Source: an uncultured Collinsella sp.
GTDB lineage: Bacteria > Actinomycetota > Coriobacteriia > Coriobacteriales > Coriobacteriaceae
Reading direction: 5' to 3'
DNA length: 64,000 nucleotides
Assembly (NCBI GenBank): GCA_902491765.1
Contig: CABUIY010000001.1
Location: 1-64,000, forward strand
In this document: in pieces, positions 1 to 8,553 of the stretch
Numbering within the stretch: position 1 is the stretch's first letter
Layout: every line of letters begins with the position of its first letter
Translations under genes and position numbers: made by a program
The notes under the pieces: generated by a model
Databases searched by the model: none
The model's input: the letters and a program-made list of their open reading frames with translations, nothing else
Told to the model about the DNA's origin: nothing

Positions 1-637
1 CAAAACCAGGAAGAAACGCCGCCTCATAGACAATATGCCCTTGAACGAGTTTAACGGCGGCGTTAAAACTAGTTTCGTTATTTTGCTTTGCCCACAATAA
101 ATACCTTCCCACCCATTTTGTTGCTTTACACTCGGCTTCATTAACCACGAGCTCCCTTGTCGAGAGGGAGTCCAGATGGTCCTCAAAATAAGCGATTAGG
201 TCTTTCCTGCACTTACTGTTGGAATACTTCTTCTTTTCTTGTTTACGTGCATATCGGCCCATGTCATTGATAAGCTTGGTCAGATCGCCATTAATTTTAT
301 GTAACGCAGCACTGACATCAGCGGTTTCCATAGGTTTGGATGTGTGCTCATAAAATCCATTAGCTCTTTTGATATAGCCACTTTTAGCCAACCGACGGAG
401 AAGGCCCTCGACAACAGGAGAAGGTAAACCGATACCGCATCGACTGACTATCTTATCGACCACATCGGTAATTTTGAATTTCATACCGTAGAGTTGGAGA
501 ACAGAGTCTTCTACAAATGGCATGAAAAGACCCAATCGGTCGGTTTTGTTTGCATCCGTTCCAGAGTCAATTGCCGCCTCAAGAAAAGCAAGGGAAGCAA
601 GTGCGTTGGAAGAACGCGAGTCGGTCTTCTTGGACAT
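1..637 (-). CDS. Unknown protein with winged-helix-like N-terminus, cut by the window edge
   Basis: An open frame of 212 codons begins at the ATG at 637 (reverse strand) and runs off the left edge with no stop; I checked the frame triplet by triplet. The protein begins MSKKTDSRSSNALASLAF. Residues about 40-100 (VLQLYGMKFKITDVVDK, then a Leu-rich helix and SGYIKRANGFYE) look like a winged-helix module. The next stretch is Lys-rich and charged. The piece ends in HIVYEAAFLPGF. Its base composition is clearly AT-richer than the cap and cob genes, as is common for defence or other transferred genes at the edge of a surface-polysaccharide locus. It lies beyond the terminator of the cap operon, so it is probably a separate unit. 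I do not recognise the family. Confidence 0.6.
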   Translation of the reverse strand, partial: MSKKTDSRSSNALASLAFLEAAIDSGTDANKTDRLGLFMPFVEDSVLQLYGMKFKITDVVDKIVSRCGIGLPSPVVEGLLRRLAKSGYIKRANGFYEHTSKPMETADVSAALHKINGDLTKLINDMGRYARKQEKKKYSNSKCRKDLIAYFEDHLDSLSTRELVVNEAECKATKWVGRYLLWAKQNNETSFNAAVKLVQGHIVYEAAFLPGF

Positions 638-650
638 AGAATCGGCCTCT

Positions 651-687
651 CAAAAAAGACCCCGCAATCCATTAAGGCTGCGGGGTC
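651..687 (-). terminator. Rho-independent terminator of the polysaccharide operon
   Basis: A perfect 9-bp stem (GACCCCGCA at 658-666 with TGCGGGGTC at 679-687) is followed on the minus strand by a run of six T (651-657). It begins 4 bases after the stop codon of the neuB-like remnant, which supports that stop as the original end of the operon. Confidence 0.85.
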
Positions 688-691
688 AAAA

Positions 692-1332
692 CTAAATCAT
701 TTCCCAAGTCAAGATAGTGTCTTCAGCAAGATCGTCCTTTACCGCGCGGCCAATAACCACATCGGCATAAGTCGGAGCGATTCCCGTGCCGGGGCGCTTG
801 GGCATCAGGTCCTCCTTGGCGATCACCTCGCCGGCCTTCATGCCACGCGTCAGCACAAGCGAGCGCCTCGCCTCACGGCGGGGCGTCTCCTCGCAAGCGA
901 GGACCGTCTTCTCCGAGGAGCCCAGGATCCTGTCATGAATCGGAAGTTCTCAATGGCGCGTTTGAAGTCCTCGACGTCGCCGGAGTGGTAGCGATCGTTT
1001 CCAGGAAGCGACTTGTCCAGCGTGAAGTGCTTCTCGATGACCTCGGCACCGAGGAGGTATGCCGTCGAGAGCGTCTGCATCGAGGCGTCCTCAGGCTTGC
1101 TCGCGCAGCACTGCATGTGGCTATCGATCGACTCGTGGCGACGCCCCCAGAAACAATAGGAGTCGACCCCTCGGGCCGCGAGCCGCACGTGCAAGCCGCG
1201 CAAAATGGAGCCGGTCGAGTCGTTGTAGAAGCCCTTGAGCTGGACGTAACAAAGGGGCCTATTCAGGCCCTCCGCCAACTCTAGTGCTTCGTCCACGAGA
1301 GCGTCGGTCGTCGTAACGTCACCCACGATCAT
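692..1332 (-). pseudogene. Broken neuB-like (sialic-acid synthase family) remnant with foreign N-terminus
   Basis: The frame starts at the ATG at 1332, overlapping the capG stop as TAATG. From about residue 75 it reads TLSTAYLLGAEVIEKHF, LDKSLPG and HSGDVEDFKRAIENF, the conserved C-terminal barrel region of the NeuB/SpsE synthases. It then leaves frame at about 934-937. After a one-base shift the same strand continues GSSEKTVLACEETPR and SLVLTRGMKAGEVIAKEDL to a TAG at 692-694. That second part is the SAF (antifreeze-like) domain that ends NeuB proteins. Restoring one base would join the two halves. The first ~70 residues do not look like NeuB: FYNDSTGSILRGLHVRLAARG resembles the N-terminus of some GT4 glycosyltransferases. 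The whole is about 214 codons against roughly 340 for the family. I read it as a mosaic remnant; a sequencing error could explain the frameshift but not the missing N-terminal half. Confidence 0.7.
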
Positions 1333-2522
1333 TACAGGCTCTTCCTCCACACCATCTTGTCCACGACGCCGGTGTAGCTCTGGATGATCTTGACCACCTT
1401 GGTGGAGACGGTCTCGTCGGCGTAGTCGGGAACGGGCGCCTCGGGAAGCGAGCCCTCGGCGTCGAGCTCGACGGCGGTGCGGACGGCCTGCAGCAGACCC
1501 TTCTCAGAGATACCGGCCAGCGTGAAGCAGGCCTTGTCCAGGGCCTCGGGGCGCTCGGTGGAGGTGCGGGTGCACACCGCCGGGAACGGGCGGCCGACGC
1601 TCGCGAAGAAGCTGGACTCCTCGGGCAGCGTGCCGGAGTCGGACACCACCGCGAAGGCGTTCATCTGCAGGCAGTTGTAGTCGTGGAAGCCCATGGGCTC
1701 GTGCATGCGCACGCGCGGGTCGAGCTTAAAGCCGGTGGCCTCCAGGCGCTTGCGGGAGCGCGGGTGGCAGGAGTACAGGATCGGCATGTCGTACTTCTCC
1801 GCGAGCGCGTTGATGGCGGTGAACAGGCTCGTGAAGTTGGCCTCGGTGTCGATGTTCTCCTCGCGGTGGGCGGAGAGCAGCATGTAGCGCTTGGGCTCCA
1901 GGCCGAGCTCGGAGAGCACTTTTGAGGCCTCGATCTTCTCGAGGTTGGCGCGCAGGACCTCCGCCATGGGAGAGCCCGTGACGTAGGTGCGCTCCGGGGC
2001 GCAGCCGGTGTCCTTGAGGTAGCGGCGGGCGTGCTCGGAGTAGGCCAGGTTGACGTCGGAGATCACGTCGACGATGCGGCGGTTGGTCTCCTCGGGCAGG
2101 CACTCGTCCTTGTAGCGGTTGCCGGCCTCCATGTGGAAGATGGGGATGTGCAGGCGCTTGGCCGCGATGGCCGACAGGCAGCTGTTGGTGTCGCCCAGGA
2201 TCAGGAGGGCGTCAGGCTGCACCTCGACCATCAGCTTGTAGCTCGCGGCGATGATGTTGCCCACCGTCTCGCCCAGGTCGGCGCCCACGGCGTCCAGGTA
2301 GACGTCCGGGTCGTCCAGAGACAGGTCGCGGAAGAAGATGCCGTTCAAGGTGTAGTCGTAGTTCTGCCCGGTGTGCGCCAGCAGGCAGTCGAAGTGTCGG
2401 CGGCACTTCTTGATGACCTCGGACAGGCGGATGACCTCGGGGCGTGTGCCCACGATGATCAGGAGCTTAAGACGACCGTCATCTTTAAATCGAACCGTTT
2501 TATCTTCTACCATATTTGTCAT
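1332..2522 (-). CDS. capG: UDP-FucNAc pathway 2-epimerase (CapG/FnlC/WbjD type)
   Basis: This is a cytoplasmic non-hydrolysing UDP-N-acetylglucosamine 2-epimerase fold of 396 residues, the usual family length. Visible motifs are GTRPEVIRLS (about 25-34), LILGDTNS (107-114), HMEAGNRYKDE (130-140), PEETNRRI (143-150) and SAHREEN (217-223). The NRYKDE/EETNRRIVD block is the form found in the FnlC/WbjD/CapG subgroup rather than in generic WecB. CapE and CapF are encoded upstream, so the inferred step is the last one to UDP-N-acetyl-L-fucosamine: C2 epimerisation of the L-pneumosamine intermediate. The ATG at 2522 has GAAAGG 6 bases upstream. The gene starts 2 bases after the preceding transferase, and its stop overlaps the start of the neuB remnant. 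Confidence 0.85.
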   Translation of the reverse strand: MTNMVEDKTVRFKDDGRLKLLIIVGTRPEVIRLSEVIKKCRRHFDCLLAHTGQNYDYTLNGIFFRDLSLDDPDVYLDAVGADLGETVGNIIAASYKLMVEVQPDALLILGDTNSCLSAIAAKRLHIPIFHMEAGNRYKDECLPEETNRRIVDVISDVNLAYSEHARRYLKDTGCAPERTYVTGSPMAEVLRANLEKIEASKVLSELGLEPKRYMLLSAHREENIDTEANFTSLFTAINALAEKYDMPILYSCHPRSRKRLEATGFKLDPRVRMHEPMGFHDYNCLQMNAFAVVSDSGTLPEESSFFASVGRPFPAVCTRTSTERPEALDKACFTLAGISEKGLLQAVRTAVELDAEGSLPEAPVPDYADETVSTKVVKIIQSYTGVVDKMVWRKSL

Positions 2523-2524
2523 TT

Positions 2525-3526
2525 TTAACCTTTCTTAATTGTTTGTCTAAGTGAGAGGTCCGGCGGAAAGTTAAGCAGGCGCTTCGCAACCAGCTTCACG
2601 AGTACACCGATGTAATCCTTGGCGGGGTACAGCAGCTTACGCTCGATTAGCCGCTCATACGTCATATCGAGTTCAACGGTCTCAGGGTGTCTGAGCGGAA
2701 ACGGGAGTTCGCAACCATCCATTGAACAGAACCGGTTCGTCATATCTAGCGAGAGATCATTGCCACCGTGCTCCGAACAGTCGTCAACACCAATATTCTC
2801 TATAAGGTTCACTGATGGGGCGATGCCAAAAAATCCGCCCGTCCTGAGGGTCCATGCCATATGGTAATCCCAAGAATAGTAACGCCCAGTACGGCCCTTG
2901 TGTGCTTTCTCGTACTCCACGTTGAACAGCTGTTGGAGATAGAGCCGCCTCACCGAATACGTGTTACGAGCGCGCCTCATGTCCTCGGGAGTTGTCTTGT
3001 TCAGGTCAAAGTCGTAGGAAGATAGAAACTTGTCTCCCCATGATGCCCATCCACATGGCATAAGTTGTCGCGTAAATATGTATGAAGCATTATGTGGCGC
3101 TTCGTATTGCGATAGATAGTTAGTCCCGCAGATCCAGAGAATCTTATCATTGTCACGATAGCGCGCTAGCATTTCTGCACAGAACGGGAAGAATGACAAA
3201 GAAGGTAGATTGTCGTCCTCCAAGAAAATGGCAACAGGCTCCCGCTCGAATACTCGCTTCGCGCCAAGTGCGATGTTTCCGTATACCCCCCTATTCTCCT
3301 TTGCGTAGTCTCGCACAACCTCACAGTCCCAAGTAATAAGAGAGTCGACGCCACGCCTCACTTTGTCGACAGCGAGGCCTTCTGCCTCATCTCTCCCCTG
3401 GTCAGCAATGAGATAGAGCTTACTAGGCCGAACCTCAGCAAGTCTATCGAAAATCCTCTCAAGAGTATCGAGACGTTTGAAAATGAATACTGCGACGGGA
3501 ATGTCGAACGTCTTGTCATCGCTCAA
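2525..3526 (-). CDS. Glycosyltransferase, GT-A type
   Basis: This 333-residue protein has a GT-A-like N-terminal half: a nucleotide-binding strand IPVAVFIFKRLDTLERIF, YLIADQGRD, then the metal-binding acidic motif FLEDDNLPS. Aromatic and charged C-terminal motifs (WASWGD, YYSWDYHMAW) resemble those of predicted capsule transferases related to GT2. It probably adds one sugar to the lipid-linked repeat unit on the cytoplasmic face. I chose the TTG at 3526 because AAAGGAG lies 10 bases upstream and the overlap with the previous gene is then only 11 bases; an ATG at 3613 would give a 98-base overlap. Donor and linkage cannot be read from the sequence. Confidence 0.7.
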   Translation of the reverse strand: MSDDKTFDIPVAVFIFKRLDTLERIFDRLAEVRPSKLYLIADQGRDEAEGLAVDKVRRGVDSLITWDCEVVRDYAKENRGVYGNIALGAKRVFEREPVAIFLEDDNLPSLSFFPFCAEMLARYRDNDKILWICGTNYLSQYEAPHNASYIFTRQLMPCGWASWGDKFLSSYDFDLNKTTPEDMRRARNTYSVRRLYLQQLFNVEYEKAHKGRTGRYYSWDYHMAWTLRTGGFFGIAPSVNLIENIGVDDCSEHGGNDLSLDMTNRFCSMDGCELPFPLRHPETVELDMTYERLIERKLLYPAKDYIGVLVKLVAKRLLNFPPDLSLRQTIKKG

Positions 3527-4760
3527 TGTACGTAGACTCCTTTCTGAATAGCTCAAGAGTGCGTGCGCATTGGTCCTTAGAGCCCTTGTGGTCGATGACA
3601 TAAGTTTTCGCACGCAAGGAAAGTTGGTGCAGCTCTTCAGGATCCATCGCGAGAGCTCGATTTAAAGCCGCCTTAAGGCCTCCATCCGTTGCATCGATGA
3701 AAAGACCTTCATAGTCTTCAGGCATTCCATCCAGCCTGTAAGCAACGGTTGGCACACCCGATGCAAGGTACTCCATCATCTTCGAGGGAAAACTAAACTT
3801 CGTATAATCCCCTTCGTTCTTGCGCGGGTTAACGAGAATGGTGGCGCCATTGCGCAGGCCTTCAATCTCTTGGGACGGCAGTACGCCCAGGTATCGCACC
3901 ATAGGATTCTCAGACTGCAGAGCCGTCATCTCATTTGCCGCCTCGCCGTCACCGCAAACAACAAGACCGATTCCTGTATCGTCAAGCCCCTTAAATGCAG
4001 AAATTAACTCGCCTAACCCATAGCGGTATTGGAGCGTCCCTGTGTACAAGATATACCGCTCGGGCAGATCCCGTACGATGGCTTCAGGCTCAGAAGCGTC
4101 ATGTTCGTCAGCAATGCCCTCGACAACGGCACACTTCGTCAAGTCAACTCCAAGGTAAGGAGCCATTGCAGCTGTCAAGGGGACGTAGCAATCCATGCCC
4201 TTCATGCCTTTTGAAACAAAATGGTTCTTAAGCCTGTGCAAGAATCCCGTTCCACGGCTACCCAGCTCCATGTATTGAGGTAAATCAGGAACGATAAGGG
4301 CGACAATGCTATTGGGATATTTCTTTTTTGCGTGATGCAGCGCAGTCACAATGGGATAAGTGGCGGCATAGCCAACGAAGTAAAGTTGTTCACAGTTTCT
4401 GGAGTTAACCTTATCAATCTCAGAGCAAAGCCTAACAGCACGCGAGAACTCTTTTAAGACCGGTAGGTTAACGAAACCAGGCCCAACATCTTCACCAGAA
4501 ATTTCGGAATGCCGGAAGCTATATCGTGGAACGAAAATGCGCGAGTACCTCTTAGGGAAGGAACCGACGTATTCCGAGTTTATAAGGTGGACGTTTTCAG
4601 TGCCAAGGCAAGAATCGTAACCTTTAACAAACTTCCACTGAAGATTATTCGCGGCGCTTTGAAGGCCAGACTTCGTAAGCCGTCTGATTTCATCTTCACG
4701 CTCGCGCGGAAATAATCCGCCGATAAAGTATAACGTTTCTAAATTCTTACTTTTCTTCAA
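3516..4760 (-). CDS. Glycosyltransferase, family 4 type
   Basis: This 414-residue GT-B protein has an N-terminal Rossmann half and the usual C-terminal donor-binding half: RYILYTGTLQYRYGLGELI, VVCGDGEAANEM, VRYLGVLPSQEIEGLRNGA and SFPSKMMEYLASGVPTVAY. The Ser/Phe-Pro-Ser-Lys-x-x-Glu-Tyr block is the conserved donor-sugar site of GT4 enzymes. It likely extends the polysaccharide repeat unit. The TTG at 4760 is preferred: GAGGAG lies 7 bases upstream and the overlap with the flippase gene is then 14 bases. The ATG further upstream (4814) would bury the start deep inside that gene. The specific sugar is unknown. Confidence 0.8.
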   Translation of the reverse strand: MKKSKNLETLYFIGGLFPREREDEIRRLTKSGLQSAANNLQWKFVKGYDSCLGTENVHLINSEYVGSFPKRYSRIFVPRYSFRHSEISGEDVGPGFVNLPVLKEFSRAVRLCSEIDKVNSRNCEQLYFVGYAATYPIVTALHHAKKKYPNSIVALIVPDLPQYMELGSRGTGFLHRLKNHFVSKGMKGMDCYVPLTAAMAPYLGVDLTKCAVVEGIADEHDASEPEAIVRDLPERYILYTGTLQYRYGLGELISAFKGLDDTGIGLVVCGDGEAANEMTALQSENPMVRYLGVLPSQEIEGLRNGATILVNPRKNEGDYTKFSFPSKMMEYLASGVPTVAYRLDGMPEDYEGLFIDATDGGLKAALNRALAMDPEELHQLSLRAKTYVIDHKGSKDQCARTLELFRKESTYIER

Positions 4761-6078
4761 CGGGACTCTCCTCACTGCCCACGGTAAGCCAGCGGTTTGC
4801 AATATGTTGAGCAATCAGGACAGGAACGAGCACAAGACCGTTGGCGTATACAACCGAGGCCCAACTGGTCATGTACATGGACAGGAACGCTGAGACTGGA
4901 TATTTTGCGATGGCACCGAGGCAATAGAAAAAAACTTGGGGTCTCAAGCGATTCGTGGCGTTACCGAGGCATGTCTCAGAATTGGTTAACACAGTCACGA
5001 TGACGAGAAAGATGAGTGAAACGGACTCATAAAGCGTGAGAGTCGGCGCCTGTTCTTTTAGCCATATGCTAAGTATGGAATTGATAAGCAGGCCGATAGC
5101 GACCGTTCCTGCGGATGCGATCGCCGAGAGCCCCAAATACTTTCTATGTACGGAAAGGAGCCTACCCCTGTTGCCCGATGCAAAGGAACTCGCCATATCG
5201 GACCAGATAGGCTGAGCCATGACTCCGAAAAAGACAAGAATGAGATTGAAAACCCTATAAGCCACAGAGTAAGGAACGACGCTATCGGAGCCGCAGAGCG
5301 AACCGATGAAGAGTTCGTTGGTCGACGATACGAAGAGCAAAGCGATCTGAATAACGAAGAATTGTATGCCGAGCGAGCCAAGCGAACGGAAGTAATCTGT
5401 CCTTACGTCTTTTAATCTCGGTGTATAGCCCTTGAGTTCGGTGGCGAAAATTACAAAACCAGCGGCGACCAGCGGAAGCGATAGTGCAATTATCTCTACT
5501 ATACACATGTACATGAACCGCTCACCAGCCCCCGCCAGGGGAGGCGGGAAAGCTATGGCGACAAGGATTAGACAGTTGGAGATAAGGAGGAGAAGCGCCG
5601 GGGCAGCGTTGCGTTGGACAGCGTAATACAGAGAGTTCACGAGCTTAAGAACGAGCTGCAGCAAAGTGCCTGCGATGACGACAATCATACATGCGGTAAG
5701 ATCACTTCTGCAGATTTCACTATCCCCAACTGAGAAGACTGAGTTCCAGGGAACGAAGGCAGAGACCGCCACGCCAAGGGGAATCAGCGCGATCACGATC
5801 GCGCCAAGGAAAATAACCGACGATGAAATTACAACGCGGCCCCTTTCGGAGTCACCTTTACTCAACGCGTAAGTCAAATCGTTGCGAAGTCCGTTGCCAA
5901 TTCCGAAATCAAAAAAGGAAATCCAGTTCAACACGGAGAGAACGGTAAACCAAGCGCCAAGAACTGCATCGTTCGAGAAGAACGACATCATAATGGGCGT
6001 CGAAATTAAAGATACGATTAAGGCAAGAACTTTGATGCACGCGTTTGCCGCGACGCTTAGTTTAAGATTATTCTTCAT
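4747..6078 (-). CDS. wzx: Oligosaccharide flippase (Wzx-like, MATE/MOP superfamily)
   Basis: This integral membrane protein of 443 residues has about 12-14 hydrophobic segments spread over its full length. The early block STPIMMSFFSND, LGAWFTVLSVLNWISFFDFG and IGNGLRNDLTYALSKGD is typical of Wzx/RfbX polysaccharide flippases. It should move the undecaprenyl-linked repeat unit to the outer face of the membrane. It sits between the polymerase and transferase genes, as in Wzx/Wzy-dependent loci. The ATG at 6078 is preferred because GGGGGC lies just before it; an ATG four codons upstream has no visible ribosome-binding site. The gene overlaps both neighbours by about 11-14 bases. Its GC is lower than that of capE, capF and capG. 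Confidence 0.85.
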   Translation of the reverse strand: MKNNLKLSVAANACIKVLALIVSLISTPIMMSFFSNDAVLGAWFTVLSVLNWISFFDFGIGNGLRNDLTYALSKGDSERGRVVISSSVIFLGAIVIALIPLGVAVSAFVPWNSVFSVGDSEICRSDLTACMIVVIAGTLLQLVLKLVNSLYYAVQRNAAPALLLLISNCLILVAIAFPPPLAGAGERFMYMCIVEIIALSLPLVAAGFVIFATELKGYTPRLKDVRTDYFRSLGSLGIQFFVIQIALLFVSSTNELFIGSLCGSDSVVPYSVAYRVFNLILVFFGVMAQPIWSDMASSFASGNRGRLLSVHRKYLGLSAIASAGTVAIGLLINSILSIWLKEQAPTLTLYESVSLIFLVIVTVLTNSETCLGNATNRLRPQVFFYCLGAIAKYPVSAFLSMYMTSWASVVYANGLVLVPVLIAQHIANRWLTVGSEESPVEEK

Positions 6079-7333
6079 GTGCGCCCCCATAGCATTTAAC
6101 GGAAGAGCGTTCCGAACTCTCGTCAGAGAGGGAGAGGAAGGAAAATACCAATATATAATTCATGGCCGAAGCAGTATGCGGTTCTTTGTTGATTAATAAA
6201 GCGAAAAGCAGAGCGAGCATGATGCCTGCGGATAGCGGAAGACGCTGAGTTCCGATAAGAGCGTATAACGTAACCCCCCACATCGCGAAACCAGAGATAC
6301 CAAACGCGGCAAGTTGAAAGAAGCTCGTTGTCGTCAAAGAATCAATGGTTGGGGAGCCCGCTGCAATGGCAGAATAGGCCTCCAGAGCATCTCCGTAACC
6401 TAATCCCAAAACGGGGCTTGCGGAAAATAGGCTCCAGCACACACCAGGAGACTGAAGCCTCGTGAGCTTTGTGACGGCGTCAGCATCCCCCAGCTTCCAA
6501 AATAATGAAGGGTCAATCTGCATAAGCGCGTTAAGAATTGTAGAGTAATTCGTAAAAGCCCATAAAACGAGGATGCCAATTCCAATCGCGATTGCCACAC
6601 GACCTCGACCCCCGTTTTTCAGTAATCCAACGGCAAGGGCAAGTGGAAGAAGAAGATAGCCAGCTGTAGATCCTGTTGTGAACAACGTTACGACCAACAA
6701 GGCCAATCTAACTTTTGATGCTTTTTTATTAACAATGAACTCAACGGAAATCGCAAGGAGTAGATAAGAAGCAAAAATACCGCTTTCCCAGAAAAAACCC
6801 ATACTCTTGCTTGCGTCGATATACGCCTCAGCAAACTGAGAGACAATGAAGATGGTTTTGTAATGAACACCGTTGATATTTTCAAACACGGGGAACGGTA
6901 AGTTTATCCCCAACCAATTTGTTGCGATCCAAACCAATAGAGACACACAAGAGGTGGCGCACATAAGCCAGACAAAAATATGACAGAGTTGAAGAGGCCC
7001 CACCTTCCTGACACAAAGGTAGGCTAAAAGAATACAAACCATTAATGTCAAGGAATTCATGGCATTTGAACTACTTAAATTGCCGATAGCAGAAAGCAAG
7101 ATAGGAATCGTAAAGACAAGCGCACCGATCGTTAACGCCGTATTGTTCTTATCCGCGTCAGAAAGCGTCAGCAGAAGAAAACACGATAGCAGAGCAAACG
7201 GTAGGCATAGCGACGAAAAGCCTATCAATGTTGAAACGGCGCTGCAGCTATTGAGGCAAATTGAGAATCCGACGAAAGTCCCAATTAACAACCAATCCAG
7301 CCTAACCGATAAGAACCGCCTAGCAAAGTTCAT
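6068..7333 (-). CDS. wzy: Polysaccharide polymerase (Wzy/O-antigen ligase-like)
   Basis: This highly hydrophobic protein of about 421 residues has roughly 10-12 predicted membrane spans and a longer polar loop near residues 150-175 (INGVHYKTIFIVSQFAEAY, SMGFFWESGIFASYL). It also carries RLQSPGVCWSLFSASPVLGLGYGD in the second large loop, the pattern of Wzy and O-antigen-ligase-like proteins, which have low sequence identity but this topology. The assignment rests on topology and on position between capF and the flippase. It would join repeat units on the outer face of the membrane. The start is either the ATG at 7333 or a TTG three codons upstream; neither has a clear ribosome-binding site, so translation is probably coupled to capF. 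Confidence 0.75.
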   Translation of the reverse strand: MNFARRFLSVRLDWLLIGTFVGFSICLNSCSAVSTLIGFSSLCLPFALLSCFLLLTLSDADKNNTALTIGALVFTIPILLSAIGNLSSSNAMNSLTLMVCILLAYLCVRKVGPLQLCHIFVWLMCATSCVSLLVWIATNWLGINLPFPVFENINGVHYKTIFIVSQFAEAYIDASKSMGFFWESGIFASYLLLAISVEFIVNKKASKVRLALLVVTLFTTGSTAGYLLLPLALAVGLLKNGGRGRVAIAIGIGILVLWAFTNYSTILNALMQIDPSLFWKLGDADAVTKLTRLQSPGVCWSLFSASPVLGLGYGDALEAYSAIAAGSPTIDSLTTTSFFQLAAFGISGFAMWGVTLYALIGTQRLPLSAGIMLALLFALLINKEPHTASAMNYILVFSFLSLSDESSERSSVKCYGGAHEE

Positions 7334-7334
7334 T

Positions 7335-8552
7335 TTAAACAACTTCGAAAAAAGTATCTGGATTCTCGGGGTCGAAGGGTTCGTTGGCCCACATGACCGT
7401 CACGAGGTCCTCGGTGTCTGACAGGTTGGTGATGGAGTGCGTGTAGCCGGGGATCATCTCCACCGCGCGCATGTCCGAGCCGGAAACGACGTACTCGTCG
7501 ACGGGGAATAGGTTTCCATAGGAGTCCTCCCCCACCTTCCTCAGCTTGATGCTCGCGGTGCCGGAGACCACCAGGAACCTCTCCCACTTGCTCATGTGCC
7601 AGTGGTTGCCCTTGGTGATGCCGGGCCTGGACACGTTGATCGAGACCTGGCCGCGCTCGGGCGTGCGCAGGAACTCCGTGAACGAGCCGCGGTCGTCCAC
7701 GTTGGGCTTGAGACTATAGGCGAAGTGTCCCGGCTCGTAGTACGACAGGAACGTGCTCCACAACTTTTTGGAGAAGGAGCCCTCGGAAAGGTCGGGCACC
7801 GAGAGCGTCTCGCGGCTATCGCGGAAGCAGTCGAGCAGGTAGACAATCTCGCCGAGCGACCTTACATCAGTTTCCGGGACGCAGCAGAACTCGTCGCCCT
7901 CTACCCTCTCGAGGCCCACGTAGCCGCAGCGGTGCTCCTCCCCCAGCAGGGCGCCCAGCATCTCGCCGACCAGGTCGTCGATGTAGAGGAGCTCCAGCTC
8001 CACGGAGGGGTCGTTGACGGTGTAGGGGCGGCCGTTGGCGACGGCGTCGCAGAAGGTGGCCACGGCGGAGTTGTAGCGCGGACGGCACCACTTGCCGTAG
8101 AGGTTGGGGAAGCGGTAGATGAGCACCGGCGCCCCCGTGCGCTCCGAGTACTCGCGGAACAGGCCCTCCCCCGCGAGCTTCGACTCGCCGTAGACCGATC
8201 CCTCGAAGCGGCCGGACAGGCTCGCCTGCGCGGAACTGGACAGCATGACGGGGCACCTGTTGCCGTGGCGCTCGAGGGTGTCCAGCAGCGTGGAGGCGAA
8301 CCCGAAGTTGCCCTCCATGAACTCGGACTGGTCCTTGGGTCGGTTGACGCCGGCCAGGTTGAAGACGAAGTCGGCGCGGGAGCAGTAGTCCTCCAGCTCT
8401 TCCGGGGTCGAGTCGACGTCGTACTCCATGACCTCGAGCGGCAGGAGGGGTTGGTACTTGGCCCTACGGTCCTTGCCGTCGCTTATGTTCTTCAGCGCGC
8501 AGCAGAGGTTCCTCCCGACGAAGCCCCTGGCGCCGGTGACGAGGACGCGCAC
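7335..8552 (-). CDS. capF: UDP-FucNAc pathway bifunctional reductase/epimerase (CapF)
   Basis: This 405-residue protein has the two-domain plan of CapF/FnlB. An N-terminal extended SDR carries the nucleotide-binding loop VTGARGFVGRN, then FVFNLAGVNRPKD and VYGESKLAGE (YxxxK). A C-terminal cupin follows from about residue 300, with the metal-binding region GNHWHMSKWERFLVVSGTASI. In the known pathway the cupin epimerises C3 of the CapE product and the SDR reduces C4, giving UDP-2-acetamido-2,6-dideoxy-L-talose. The GTG at 8552 starts one base after the capE stop, which decides the start; longer frames would run far into capE. The gene is GC-rich and its synonymous usage differs from that of the flippase and polymerase genes just downstream. 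Confidence 0.9.
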   Translation of the reverse strand: MRVLVTGARGFVGRNLCCALKNISDGKDRRAKYQPLLPLEVMEYDVDSTPEELEDYCSRADFVFNLAGVNRPKDQSEFMEGNFGFASTLLDTLERHGNRCPVMLSSSAQASLSGRFEGSVYGESKLAGEGLFREYSERTGAPVLIYRFPNLYGKWCRPRYNSAVATFCDAVANGRPYTVNDPSVELELLYIDDLVGEMLGALLGEEHRCGYVGLERVEGDEFCCVPETDVRSLGEIVYLLDCFRDSRETLSVPDLSEGSFSKKLWSTFLSYYEPGHFAYSLKPNVDDRGSFTEFLRTPERGQVSINVSRPGITKGNHWHMSKWERFLVVSGTASIKLRKVGEDSYGNLFPVDEYVVSGSDMRAVEMIPGYTHSITNLSDTEDLVTVMWANEPFDPENPDTFFEVV

Positions 8553-8553
8553 C

